From: Clytia hemisphaerica
Lineage: Eukaryota; Cnidaria; Hydrozoa; Leptothecata; Clytiidae
Length of the DNA stretch: 64,000 nucleotides
Assembly (NCBI GenBank): GCA_902728285.1
Contig: CACVBU010001141.1
Span: forward strand, 496,001 to 560,000
Reading direction: 5' to 3'
The position numbers were made by a program, and so were the translations under genes. This document shows positions 1 through 12,100 of the stretch, one piece after another (position 1 is the first letter of the stretch; the number at the start of each line of letters is the position of its first letter). Below the pieces are notes generated by a model. That model did not search any database and had not been told where the DNA came from. It saw only the letters and a list, made by a program, of their open reading frames with translations.

Positions 1-1070
1 TAAATAGCAAGAAATACTGTTTCTAGCGCGAATCCAAAAGAAGAGTGAATGCTCATGCTATGAACGTGTCTGCTCTTCCTCCATCTCCAGTGTCTTTTAT
101 ACAATGTCTAAATAGATCGTTACGACGTTCTAAAAACGTTCACCCCTCTGAAGAAGGGAGCTTGCTTTACTAAACCATATGGTTATAAACTGCACATGAC
201 AAATCGACCAGACCGTTTTGAGGTTGTTCTAGAAGTCTTCTTGGCAGTTATAGAGGCAGATTGTTTTTTTGTTAACTTAATGTTTTTTCATGAAACTTTT
301 CTTCAACGTGAATAAAAAAATAACCTAAGGTAAGATTGTTATTCCACCATTGTTAAGGACCTAAAACACGTTTTCAAAAAAAAAACAGTCGAGTCAATTC
401 AAAATCTCATCACCATCTCAAAACTTCATTGTTATAAATCGCAACATTGTGACAAAGTTCATTACTCCATCCACGTACAAAAACTAGCAAAGATAAACTA
501 TATTAAAATCTTAAGAACAAATCTTGATATAAGGCGAATAGAACAATAAGCATTAGCTGGCAGCTTGAAAAAACACTGGAACAAGATTAATGGTGAAACA
601 ATTCAAGTTATCTTTCGTGTAGACTCAAAGAAAAATACCTATGAATCATAAGATTGTAGTTTTACTTTTGAAGGGAGATTTTGTTCAACTATGCTTAACG
701 AAAGCAAAGCCCGGTGGAGGGGGAGGGGTTATTTAAGCAAATAATTGGCGCTCAGTATGTGCGGATAACAAGGGTCGTAATAAGTAATAATACTAATAAT
801 AGTAAGTAATCCCTCTAGGGGCTGTTATTTTCCCATGTTAGTAGGGGAATTAAGGTTTCGAAAACCACGCAAAAACACACTCCCTTCTCACAGACCCACT
901 GGGAACCTTTCCCACTGAAAAAATTGGCAAAATATCGTCCGTTATTCCTAGTAATTGAGGATGGAGCGCCTTGGATTATATTGTACGCCAGACTGCCCTA
1001 TCATCAGTCATGTCAATAGTTTAGTTGCATTAATCAATTTGAAGTTGTCTCAACGGGGTCTCAACATTCC
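1..1070. other. No gene or repeat recognised
   Basis: AT-rich sequence with no reading frame that looks coding and no exon that could be tied to a known family. Nothing supportable was seen here. Confidence 0.5.
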
Positions 1071-1155
1071 CAGCTGGCACACAACGTTGTTTCAACGTTT
1101 ATCTAACGTTCAGAACGTCCATATAACGTTAGATGAACGTTGAAAGAGCGTTGTA
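1071..1155. repeat. AACGTT-rich short palindromic repeat, copy 1
   Basis: The segment opens with AGCTGGCACACAACGTTG and carries several AACGTT or AACGTC motifs in both orientations. A second copy with the same opening is at 5773-5871. The density of palindromic AACGTT suggests a small self-complementary mobile repeat. Function is unknown. Confidence 0.5.
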
Positions 1156-1271
1156 ACTCATAAACCTAGGTAAATGAGGGTCACCATCCATATAAGTATT
1201 GAAAACAAAACCATCAAAAGCTACCTTAACGTAGCAGAAAATCAATTGGAGAGATACTAAGTCTGTCTCTA

Positions 1272-1502
1272 AGCTCTAGTTTAGACAGCCCACTTTTTGC
1301 CCTGCTTATTCTAATTGTGAATTAAAGTGGGCATAAAGTGGGCTGTCTAAAGTCAATGCATTGCCCTCTTTTGACGTCAATGCAATGTCTTCTTTCAATC
1401 TTTTCCGAGCAAAGATTTTAACTGCCAACTTTGTGCCCACTTTCTGCCTACTCTAACAATTAGAAGGGGCAGGGCAGAAAGTCGGCCGTCTAAACTAGAG
1501 CT
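1272..1502. mobile_element. MITE family A, copy 1 (AGCTCTAGTTTAGAC termini)
   Basis: About 230 bp bounded by AGCTCTAGTTTAGAC and its inverse GTCTAAACTAGAGCT. The subterminal halves (CAGCCCACTTTTTGCCC and its inverted counterparts) are also self-complementary, so the whole unit folds. It has no coding capacity. A second, diverged copy in the other orientation lies at 5921-6136. Confidence 0.75.
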
Positions 1503-3128
1503 GAGGCCCTCTAAGCACAACCATAGAGAGCCTTTCTGGCAGACATGTTGAACATATCCACATAATCATTGAATTGTCATTGTGCATGATCCTGTTGTTA
1601 CAATCACTGACAGTTATAGCCCAAGTTTCACTAGTATGCAACATGACACCTCTCTAACGACATAATAAAACACGCGACTACGATAAGCACCTTGTACTAC
1701 CCAATTAGCATGCCGTGGTTGTGAGTTTTCTTCTGCCAAAAAAGAGGGACAAAAAAGGGAGTTGGTATTGCGTTCTGCAAATATTTGAAATCGAAAACAT
1801 TCCTACACAGGGTGTTTCATAAAAAAGTATATTGAAAAAGTAATTTTTAGAAAGAAGTACAGAACCATTCACCGAAAACCAGGGCTCAAAACATTCGAAA
1901 AAGTCGCAAAGTGGAATAGACGTTAATTGCGTAAAAAAACGCGGGTGACGTCTAGTATAGGCTAGGGTTTTCGGGCTCTAAACATTCGATTTTTTGACGT
2001 CACTTTTAACTTTCGAAGCTCCTGCAGTAGCAAAATAATGGAATTTGCGTCAAAACACTTGAAAGGCTTCTATTTTTCGAAAATCATCAAAGTGGAACTC
2101 ACTAAGAAACGAGATGAAAAATCCCGGTTTTTAGTGAGGTGCTCGCTAGTCATCGCCAATATACTGTGGATGATGCTATCGTCTGTTTAAAGGTCAGTAA
2201 ACGCAGGAAAGAGTTAGGGCGTCTGGGCGGTTTACGGAAAAAAAGTGGCGCTAGAGTTTTGGAACACTGTAAACATCTCCACCACTGCTTACTCCACCCG
2301 AATTTATCACGCCTCTCCTAAACGATTCCCTTTTTTAGTGATCTTGTGTAGACGATAGGATCGTCTATCGCCATTGCAACTATTTTCGCAAAATTAGCCT
2401 GTGGAAAAATTACATTCAACCAGCTTTTCATTAACGAGAAATTTGATATACAAGCTGCATAGGTCTAATAACAAAAATGAAAATTAATCAAAGTGACAAA
2501 AAAAGAGAGCTGTTTTTATCTGTTCTTTAATCTCCAATCTGGTGTACTCGAAGCTTCATATTTCAAAAATAAAGACATTGTTTAAAGAAAAACATTTTTG
2601 AAGCGAGCTTTGTAATTCAAGGCACTCGTGAGAAGGAATGTAGAGAAGGGTGATGCGTGATCTCAAACCTGCTATGTTCAGAATTTTTGTATCTCAACCC
2701 ATATAACCAAATCCCTCAAATCCGATACATCCGCTAAATCGACTTAATCCTACTCACCCAGTAAAACCATCTTCATAACGGTCCAACCTAACCCAAATAT
2801 GAAACACGGTAAATGGTGACGTCCTTTGATCACAGAGTTCTCACAGTCAAATAAAAACAAACTAAAGTTGGAAGAGTGGGATAGAAAAACATTATTCGTC
2901 TACGCTAATTATGTTTTACTAACAAACCTATTGGCGTCAATGTGTTAAAAAATTCCCATCCCGCTTCGAAACTTTCAAATTTTGATATCAGAAGTACCAC
3001 TCAAGTCTTGCTTAATCCCTAGCTCACACACAACATTTGTTAATATTAATACTATATTAGATCGACGTTGTTTTGGCGTTCCACAATTTTTATTCAACAT
3101 ACCGATTCAAGTGAAGACCTTCAAATTA
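1503..3128. other. No gene recognised
   Basis: No coding exon was recognised. The stretch around 2150-2290 resembles 40660-40790 (shared order GATGATGCTATCGTC, then GGCGGTTTACGG and AAAAAGTGGCG), so it is probably a dispersed repeat rather than a gene. Confidence 0.4.
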
Positions 3129-3370
3129 CACGTTTTTTCTGTAAGAACATTCAAAAAATTTGAAGCATTTGGATGTTCCCAACTTTTTGAGTTTTAAGCC
3201 TAAAAATATTCTTAACATGTCCTTATTTTTGCCTTTTTTAAGTATTTTTGTTCATTTTCCTATGAAATTCGGTGTTCTAGAGTTCGCAAATCCTTAAAAT
3301 ATTCTCGTTCTCAACATTTCAGCCATGGAAGCCGTATGTTCTTATATAGTTTGTTCTTATAAAAAACGTG
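3129..3370. mobile_element. MITE family B, copy 1 (TA-flanked, CACGTTTTTT termini)
   Basis: About 240 bp bounded by CACGTTTTTTCTGTAAGAAC and GTTCTTATAAAAAACGTG, each immediately flanked by TA, as expected for the TA target duplication of Tc1/mariner-type elements. The interior shares phrases with copy 2 at 9705-9961. Non-coding. Confidence 0.75.
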
Positions 3371-5772
3371 TAGGTATGACTGGATGTTCATTTCTCATCG
3401 AAAATATTTTTCAAGGATTTTTCGAAACAAAAATAAGATTTGACCTAAATAAATCTTACAATAAATTGTACTAGTACTTTGAAATTTAAGGATCAAAAAT
3501 ATTTCTTGAGGCTTTCTAATTAACTAGTAAGTATGACTTAAAAGCAAACATTTTAATGATGATTAGACCTTTTACAATGTCAACTAATTTTGATAATTTG
3601 GCTGAGTCTAAGTCTTAGAAGAGAATTTTTTATAAGAGCCAGCAAATTTTTTATAAAGCTCGACTGTTCTTTTTTTTTGGTTCTTTGATTCTCAAATTGT
3701 TCTCATTTAAAGGGTGAAATTGAGGAATTTTATTCTTTATATTCAATTTTTACTTCTTTAACCCCTATTATTGCTTGAGTAAATCCAATCTCAGCATTGT
3801 TCTTAAATTTTTCTTATCTTATGGCGATATTTTGGCTCATTGTTCTTATAAAAATATTCTTATAAAATAAAAAGAATGTAAGAGGTTTAATCAAATGCTT
3901 CAGCAGACAAGAACAAGGATTATATAATTTCAGAGTAATATTAGTTTTATCTGTAGATTCTTTTTGGAGAGAAAAAGAACAAGCTTCGGAAATGCAGCTC
4001 ACACCCATTTCTTCTCACCTTTTTTTAGGATTTTCTCACCATCCCAAATCCTAAATGATAAAGATGAAGAAATTTTTCCCAAAATATTGAGAAAAAAGTC
4101 AAGAGAAAAAGTATAATCTAGCATCATGTTTTATTGTCCATTATTATCCATATAGCGGTCATTAAGTAAGCGATTAAAGATTCGAACGGCGGGCGAAATG
4201 ACACTATCGGGCTATATTAACAACAACGACCTCAAACTGAACGCTATTGTTATATTATACGACCGGACGACTTTCCACAAGACATAAATATACCATAAAA
4301 ACCGTAAAAATTAAAGACATGTCCACAAAAAAATCAAAAAATTGCCATGGCGTCCAAGGTTCAACTGGTCGCATTCTTCACATCTCTAAAATGAACTATA
4401 ACGCAATCTTTTACTTTAATATAACTAAATTGCTCAGATGGAAGGAGTCTCTGCCACAAAGAGCTAAGATGCTAATCGGATAGTAATTTGAGTCATGGAA
4501 ATAATTTCCACCGCATAGGATTGTGATAAAGCGGGACTAGTAAAAGTAAGGGAGGGCGGTCAGAGCTTAATGCGCCCGTAAAAGACCGAATTAAACGTTA
4601 GAATGCGTTAGAATGGTAATCTGAATAAAATGTAGAGATTTAGAAAATTGGGTTGTTATAGAGATAAGTTCGTACGGATAAACTTAGTTCAAAAACGACT
4701 ATTTCTGGAAAAGTCACTGATTCTTTTAATAACAGTCTGTCGCGGAGACAAAAAAATATATAGACAGGCTTATGTACAGGTAAAGGAACATCAGAATCAG
4801 AAATCTTAAAACCTTTTTCAGTAAGGCCATTTGGTGACCTTTGTTGTCAGAAACATTGCCTCAGACTTTTTCCTCTTTTCTAATTAGCAAAATTACCAAA
4901 AAAGGGGTTTAAGGAATGCAAAAGAAAATAACCCAATAATAAAGCGATGGATGAAATTCCATTTAAAGGAGATCCAGTGAAATAGAATAAATACAAAACA
5001 CAATATTTTTGCAATCAAGAATCATAACCATCATCGTAATCTTCAAAAAGTCCATCATGGTGGTATATTCTTAAACCTTTCGTGAGTTAGGCTAGTGTAA
5101 CAACAATCCACTTTTTTTCTTCGGAAAAACTTCTAAGCTAAGATTTTGAAGGCTACGACCTCCCTTTTCAAAGAAAATATTGAACAAAAAAATTATGTAA
5201 CTGAGCCAACACTAATAATCTTTTCATTTGGAAACATCTAATAAATAACTTGACGAAAAAGACAATAACATAAATTTAAAATTCTTTTAACGGTAAAACT
5301 GACAGGCGAAACACCAAAAAGAAAATTTAAGACATGAACTTTTTACAAAAATATTACTTGATGGATAGCCTCTCTAAGTAAAACTTTTTATACAAACTGA
5401 TCTAAAGGGTCAAAAATTTTAAACAAAATATTATCTTAAGACCGTTGGTATTTCTTTATAGATATGTATATGGTACTCAAAATTCAAGCTATGCAAAACT
5501 CGGGCCTTTTAAAGGCCCTTTCAAGGTCTAAAAAGCAAGCCTAATTAATAAAACCAATTCCTGCACTTTATTTTACTGGCATTTTCAAAACTCGTTAGAA
5601 AATTTTCTTAAATCAGGAAACTGACAAACCCGAAATTCTTCAAAAAGTTCTTTAAACTGGGGCTTTTCATACAAAATACAATCAAGTCACAGTGTGTTAA
5701 GACCATATTAAAACCCCTAGAAACCAAATGGGAACACAGAGAAGAAAATTCAAAACTTTTGATAGAAAGTCA
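3371..5772. other. No gene recognised
   Basis: AT-rich sequence without a supportable exon. It lies downstream of CATSPER3 and ends at repeat copies. No RNA gene or regulatory site could be supported. Confidence 0.4.
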
Positions 5773-5871
5773 AGCTGACACACAACGTTGCTACAACGTC
5801 CACTTGATATACATAACGACCATGAAACGTTAGATGAACGACAAAATAACGTTATGTACCAGCGTGTGTGG
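5773..5871. repeat. AACGTT-rich short palindromic repeat, copy 2
   Basis: Begins AGCTGACACACAACGTTG like copy 1 at 1071, contains AACGTTAGATGAACG in common with it, and ends CAGCGTGTGTGG, which is roughly the inverse of its start. Non-coding. Confidence 0.5.
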
Positions 5872-5920
5872 TACAAAAACTTAACTTTCCTGACTTTTGA
5901 AACACCAGTTTAAAAGATTT

Positions 5921-6136
5921 AGTTCTAGTTTTGACGGCAGACTTTCTGCCCTGCCTATTCGAATTGTTAGAGTGGGCTGAAAGTGGGCGAAAAGTCAAAA
6001 GTTAAAATTTTTGCTTGAAAAAGATTGAAAGAAGTCATTGTATTGGCATCAAAAAGGGCAACACATTGGTTTTTTGCCCACTTTAATTCACTATTAGAAT
6101 AGGCAGGATGAAAAGTGGGCAGTATAAATTAGAGCT
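5921..6136. mobile_element. MITE family A, copy 2
   Basis: A diverged copy of the element at 1272-1502 in reverse orientation, with shared blocks such as TTTCTGCCCTGCCTATTC, AAAGATTGAAAGAAG and TTTTTGCCCACTTTAATTC. It begins 41 bp past the CATSPER3 stop codon, so it probably lies in that gene's 3' untranslated region or polyadenylation zone. Confidence 0.7.
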
Positions 6137-6177
6137 TAGTTTCAAATAGGTATGAAACTCAGGAATCACTCAGTATC

Positions 6178-9100
6178 TTACACATCTTCTTCATCATTCA
6201 TCGAAGCTCTGGGAACGACTTCAATACGTCTTGCTTGGACGGTTTTGGGACGTGTATTTTCCTGCACATCACCTTCTTCAGGGCAATCTTCCAATATCGG
6301 TGTATCACAATCGGAATCATCGGATTCTTCATCTCTATGATCTTGAGAATGGAATCGGAATAGTTTCATACCTAAATAAAAAAATGGATTTCATTCTATT
6401 TCTATTTCCAAAGATTCCTTATGAATTGCTTTTGCACAGGTAGAACCTGAGAACCCTAATAGCTATTCCCAAGCTTTGCGAATTGTGTAAAAAACGTTAT
6501 TTAGAAAACAAGTAATTTTACACAATACAAAATATGATCTAAACTAAAGAGTAGAATTGGTAAGATGGCTCCTCTAAGGCCCCCTTAAATAAAAGCACTT
6601 GAAGCAGAATTTTAAAACACATTAAAAATAACTCAGCTAGATCTCAAAACGTCGAAAAAAGCTCTGGATGGCTTCCTATTAGGAAGTTCAGTCCGGGTGG
6701 TGTATAAAGAAAATATCTCAAGAGGTCTTAGTCTTCTGATGTCCATCTCCTGCTCACGATTATAGCAGAGAGTACTCTAATGTGAAATCTCTAAGCGAAA
6801 AAAGGGGAACTAAAGCATTAGGTAGCTGACCACACTATAATTGTAATTAAAAAACTAGAACACTTCTAGATTTTTATTCAAAATTTCATAGAGAGCGTAT
6901 TTTAGAAGTACTCGATTCTAGCTCTTACTTACAAACAACTTACTTACAGTTTTTTTAAGCAACCCCAATTTTCGGCTCAGGGCTTGTGTTGCTAAAAGAA
7001 TTTTCCAGATTTCAGCCAAAAAGTTGCTTATGAATTTTGAGCCAAAACTATTTTAAACTAAGTACATTTTAAGACAACTAAGCATTAAGATGGGTTTCTT
7101 TAATAGCGAGTATGTCATAAAGTACCGGGTTGTAGTGCATTATCTTTGGAAGATTTTGTTTGTTTTTGCGGACGAGGTTGATCATTCTCTTCATCTTCTT
7201 CTTGGATGTCATCAATCTTCCGATTTCCTCCTGATCCTTCCATCACTGGTGAACCTAAAACAGATTGCATTTAATCATCGAACTCTACTTAAATATTGGA
7301 GTTGATTGGATATTTCCTACTTTAGCAATAAACACTGAACTCCTAGATATGAAAGTAGAGAGAGCATTTTCGACCCAAATAAGCTAGATGAGAAGGGTCA
7401 TTCTAAACTCCGACAAACTCTAATACACCTTTTCGACCGTAGTCGCGCGGTCAGGCGCGTGTCACTTTTATCCCACTAAACTCGATCCAATCCCTTTTTG
7501 ACACATTTTTATGTTGTCTATAGGTGTGAAAAAAGGACTGGGACGGTTGTAGTGGGATAAAGCGGACAAAAAAATACCCGCGTGGTAATTGGCGGCTACG
7601 GTCGAAAAGGTGTATTGTGAAAGTAGAGTCGACATTTCTCATTCTAACAATGAGCACTGAAATCCTAAATGCGAAAAAAGAGCGGGCATTTTCAAACTTA
7701 GCAATAAATACGTGATTTCTTAAGCCATATGTCACAATTCCTACATCCAGGAGTAAGTCTTTGGCTTGCTATTTCAGACCTCTGTAACCTTGGATGATTT
7801 TGAAGTTAAAATCAAATCCTCAAAATGTAACCATTGGAAAAAAAACTTTCCAAGAGCAAATAATGTCAAATAAACAGATATTTTCGAAAATAAAGAAACG
7901 TACTTAAAAGTCTGTTAGTGTGGATGGTCAGCGATTGCCTTTGCGGATATTTCATACGTTGATTTGAATTTTGATCCTCATCAAGGCTTGCCCTACGACT
8001 TGACCCTTCCTCGCCACTTGGATCACCAGAAGAGCGCCGGTGTGTGCTTGTATAGTCTGAGGGACCTTCTCCACCATCAAGACTTGGCGTTTCTGACGCC
8101 CTTCGACTTGATGGAGCCGTGAATCTTCGAACGACGTAACTTGGAGTACCTTCACCATCGAGATTTGATACACCTGATGAGCGTGAACTTCCTGTTGGAA
8201 AGATATTGTTCTTGTCAATATTGTCTATTTTGGAAAAACTTTCGATAAGAAGAATGTAGAAAAAAATTTAAAAAATTATGATTCAAAATACAGTTGATGC
8301 TCTCTCTTTTTGCTGAAAGCCATCGAAACTCTCAGATTCCATTATTCGATGAAAATCCAATTCCCCTTAGAAAATCGAATGAGAAAGCGTCAACTGTATA
8401 GCTAACATCCCTTGTAATAACTGCACGGAAGAGGTCTTGGGTTAGAGAGTAAACCTAAAGTTATAAAGCATTCAATCAAATAGACATTTTCCATAATTCA
8501 AATCTGGTATAAAACTTAACTGAAGCCACTTTAGATGAATAGGAATCATGATGCGCTTGATATGAACAAAAGCAACTGTGCTGTTATACAAGACAACATT
8601 TTAGATGGAAGCTGGCACACCTTAAGTTAGACTCACCTGATGCTCCCCAGGATCCGAATGAAGTGAATTCAGCCATCGGATTCACCACCGAAGACGGTCG
8701 GGAAGGGTTAACCGCGTGTTGTGAAGATGAGCCCATCATTTCTTCTGATGCATTAGTGACAGTGAAAGCGGGTAATTGAGGTATGGGTGTTTTTATATTG
8801 TCCTCTTTCTTGAGGAATGGTTCATACCGGTCGTTGTGGTCGTCCGTTAGTAACAAACCGTATTGTTTCTTGTAGTTCCGCTCAGCCATCTCCGCCAGGA
8901 CTAACGCAAAATTTCGATGACCTTGTTGCACCCTACATAAAACATATCTGACGAAATCCTTACTCGAGCTTTCTGAACCAGATGAACAAAACAGTCATAG
9001 TCAAAATAGTGAAAATAAAAACATTTTAATAACATTTTTGAACTTAAAACTGAAAAAGTTAAGACCATCCAGAGGCCTCAAAAAATTTTTATGTTCTTTT

Positions 9101-12100
9101 AAGAAAAAATGTGGAGGCCCTAAAAATTCTTCGATTATTCTTCAGAAGGTTCGAAATATGAAGAGACCTTAAACAATGTAAATTTGAATTTGAAAGAGTT
9201 GATTGTAGGCGTACCTATGCATATAGAGATCAAGATAATCCAGGGAGTCGATGTACGTTTCAATCCACAGCAAATTGGTACAAACGTCTTTCATGATGAC
9301 GTAATCATCATGACGTAATGTTTTGACAAAACTTGAAGCCATCTCGTTAAAGTTTGTATAGTGGCTTGTTTTCTATGGGCAAAGAACAGAAAAAAATGAT
9401 AGTTTTTGAAAATGAAACAAGTAAATAACTTTAAATTTGGTAGACACTCATTCCGTTGGAGGGTTCAGTAACTTTTTGTTTATGAAGATAGACAGAGTCG
9501 TTTTCTTTCGAGTTTTTTTTTTGGAAAATTACCTTGAGACGTAGTGTTATTAACCGGAGAAATTTTCTTATTTCAGTAGTTACGTAGACTGGAGTTGTTT
9601 ATAATGCGTGTAATACAGTAGTCTAGTATAGGTGTTATATGATAATACGATTATTGTTAGCTTGCTACACTAGTAGCTACGAATTTTTCTTATTTCAGTA
9701 GCTACACGTTTTTTTTTTTTTATAAGAACGTCAAAAATTTTCGAAGCCTTCGGATGTTCTTAGTCTTTGGGATTTGAAGCCTAAAAATGTTCTTAAAATG
9801 TTCTTATTTTCAGCATTTTTTGAGCATTTTGATGTAATTTCTTAAGAAAATGCATGTTTTTAAGTCTCCAAAGCCTTAGAATGTTCTTAGAATGTTCTTA
9901 AATTTTTGGGCCTCGAAGCCTTATGTTCTTATATAGTTTGTTCTTATAAAAAAAAAACGTGTACACATTTTTCAATCAGGAAATTTAGAAGAAAAAAACA
10001 ACGAACAAGGTACTCGATGTTATAAGGGATTGAGAAATTGTTCATCCTTGATTCACAGAAGAGTATACACAAATTAATCAAATTCACGGACCTTGTAAAA
10101 TTCCCGCCTATGAAATAGCGACAAAGTGAGCGCGAAAGGATGGAAAAAACTTTCTCATTAAAACTAATGAGTGCAAATAAAGTTTGTTTGTATTGAGTAA
10201 TTAGGATTGGTATGTTTGTTTATTCGTTATTACGGTATGCCGAATTATTAATGACGTTTAATTAGAGATTCTTTATCCTAAGGCTTATCCTAATTTAAAA
10301 TAACTTTCAAATTCGTTCACGTAAAGTCTTTGTTCATAAATTAGGTCAAGAATCTGTCAAGTATCCCCCCTGTTCTCCATTTCCGGCGCTGTAAGGGTCC
10401 AGTCAAATTACATTCGAAATCTTTTTCTCCTTATATTGAGTAAGAAATTTCTATGTTCATTTTTTTCGTCAGCAGTCACAGTACTTCAACTAACTGTTTT
10501 TAGGTATAAGGTCAAATTCATTCGTCGAAAACATAATCTGACCGTGATTTAATAGACCGAACATCTATCTTTTCAGGTATGGCAGTTAGTGTACTCTTAG
10601 ATTCCAAATAAACGCCCCCCCCCCGCAACCCCACGGACCCTTCCGTTTATCAATTTTTAAGAAATTTTTCAGCTTTCAAAGAGAAGGTTTGGTTTTCGTA
10701 ATTACAATTTCCAACCCCCCCCCCCACCGGAAATTAGGTCCCCTCGTTTATTAAAATTTTGAAAATTTTTCAATCCCCCCAGTTATTTGGAACCTAAGAG
10801 TGCAATGGAGAGGATGCCACTTTTTCTCCTTATATTTATCCGCTTTAACCTTAATAAAGCTCAAATTGCAGATGTAGAACAATAAAATCGGTATTCATTA
10901 GCCTTTTTCTTTATTTGCTTCGTTTAAAGCAGAGAGGTAGGTATCTAATACCAGTCGTTGGTATGACCAAATCTGCCTGGTGGTTGAATCAAAAACTTGC
11001 ACTTCAAAGCTAAATGATGTACCTTTCTCATTAAAAGATAAAGTTTGTAAGCAGCAAAAAATACCTGTTTCTCCAGCATTTGTCTGACATCTTCATGTTG
11101 TCGTTTGTACAAATATTCTTTCTTCAACTAAGAACGTACAAAAATGAAACAAAGTCATCTTTATCTGGCCGATCGGGTTCTAAGCAAATTAGGGATACGA
11201 GGACGAGGCGTACCTTAAAGAGTAGCTTTTAAATCTTTCTCAGAGTCGTAAAAAGCACAACAATTTTTAGCGGATAATGGGTGTGTCTATGTCTAAAGTG
11301 CCTCGTACCACTGGAAAAAGTGATAGATTAAATCTTTTAAAATATTTCTAAAGACGTAAAAGCTTAGTAATTTTTAAAAGTAATGATGAAGATACAGCCT
11401 GTAATTTGACAGGTAAGTATGCAGTTTTCTGTCAAATATTTGCAAGAAAGTAATCAAGTCAAAATAAGCTCTCAACGTTTGACAAGGTGACGTCAGACAA
11501 GATACCTAAATGGATAACTGGAAAAGCTACAAAAAATATTTTTCCATATAAGGATAAATCTAAACAATATCATCTGAACTTACGACAGCCCATCTAGATC
11601 AAAATCTAAATATTTCATGTCTCCCCATAGACTTTAGTCAAATGAAGGATGTTAGGAGCTAGAAATCTTTGACCATACAGGCTCATCAAGTTGTCATTTT
11701 TAAGATTAGAGAGCTACATTCCATTAAAGTGCCTGCCTATTCTCGGTTTATTTTCTTTTTAAAACAGTAAAAAGAAAATCAGAAATTGTCTTTACACTCA
11801 ATTGAGCTTCTTTTTCAAATCTTTGTGCTTGTAGAAACTTTTCAGTTGCCTCATGGATATTCTAAAAATTGAAAGAGGAGTACAAGGGAATGTTGAAGAA
11901 TCCGTTAAAAAAAATCTCTCAGATTGTTTTCGCATTTCTCATTATACTAGTCCTCAGTATTAAGAAAGAATGTAATGGACCCTACTTCTTAAAAAAATAT
12001 GAGCATATCCTTTTCAAGTTAGAATCTTAGAGCTACTAATGATGTCTTATGTACGATACTTCAGGATTTAGAATCGAACTTGGACATCCTAAGGTGAAAT

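Noticed and set aside
7952..8218. 88-codon minus-strand ORF
   Set aside because: It is a shifted frame of the CATSPER3 Ser-rich exon 8191-7904; the splice phase selects the SSRSSGVS frame instead.
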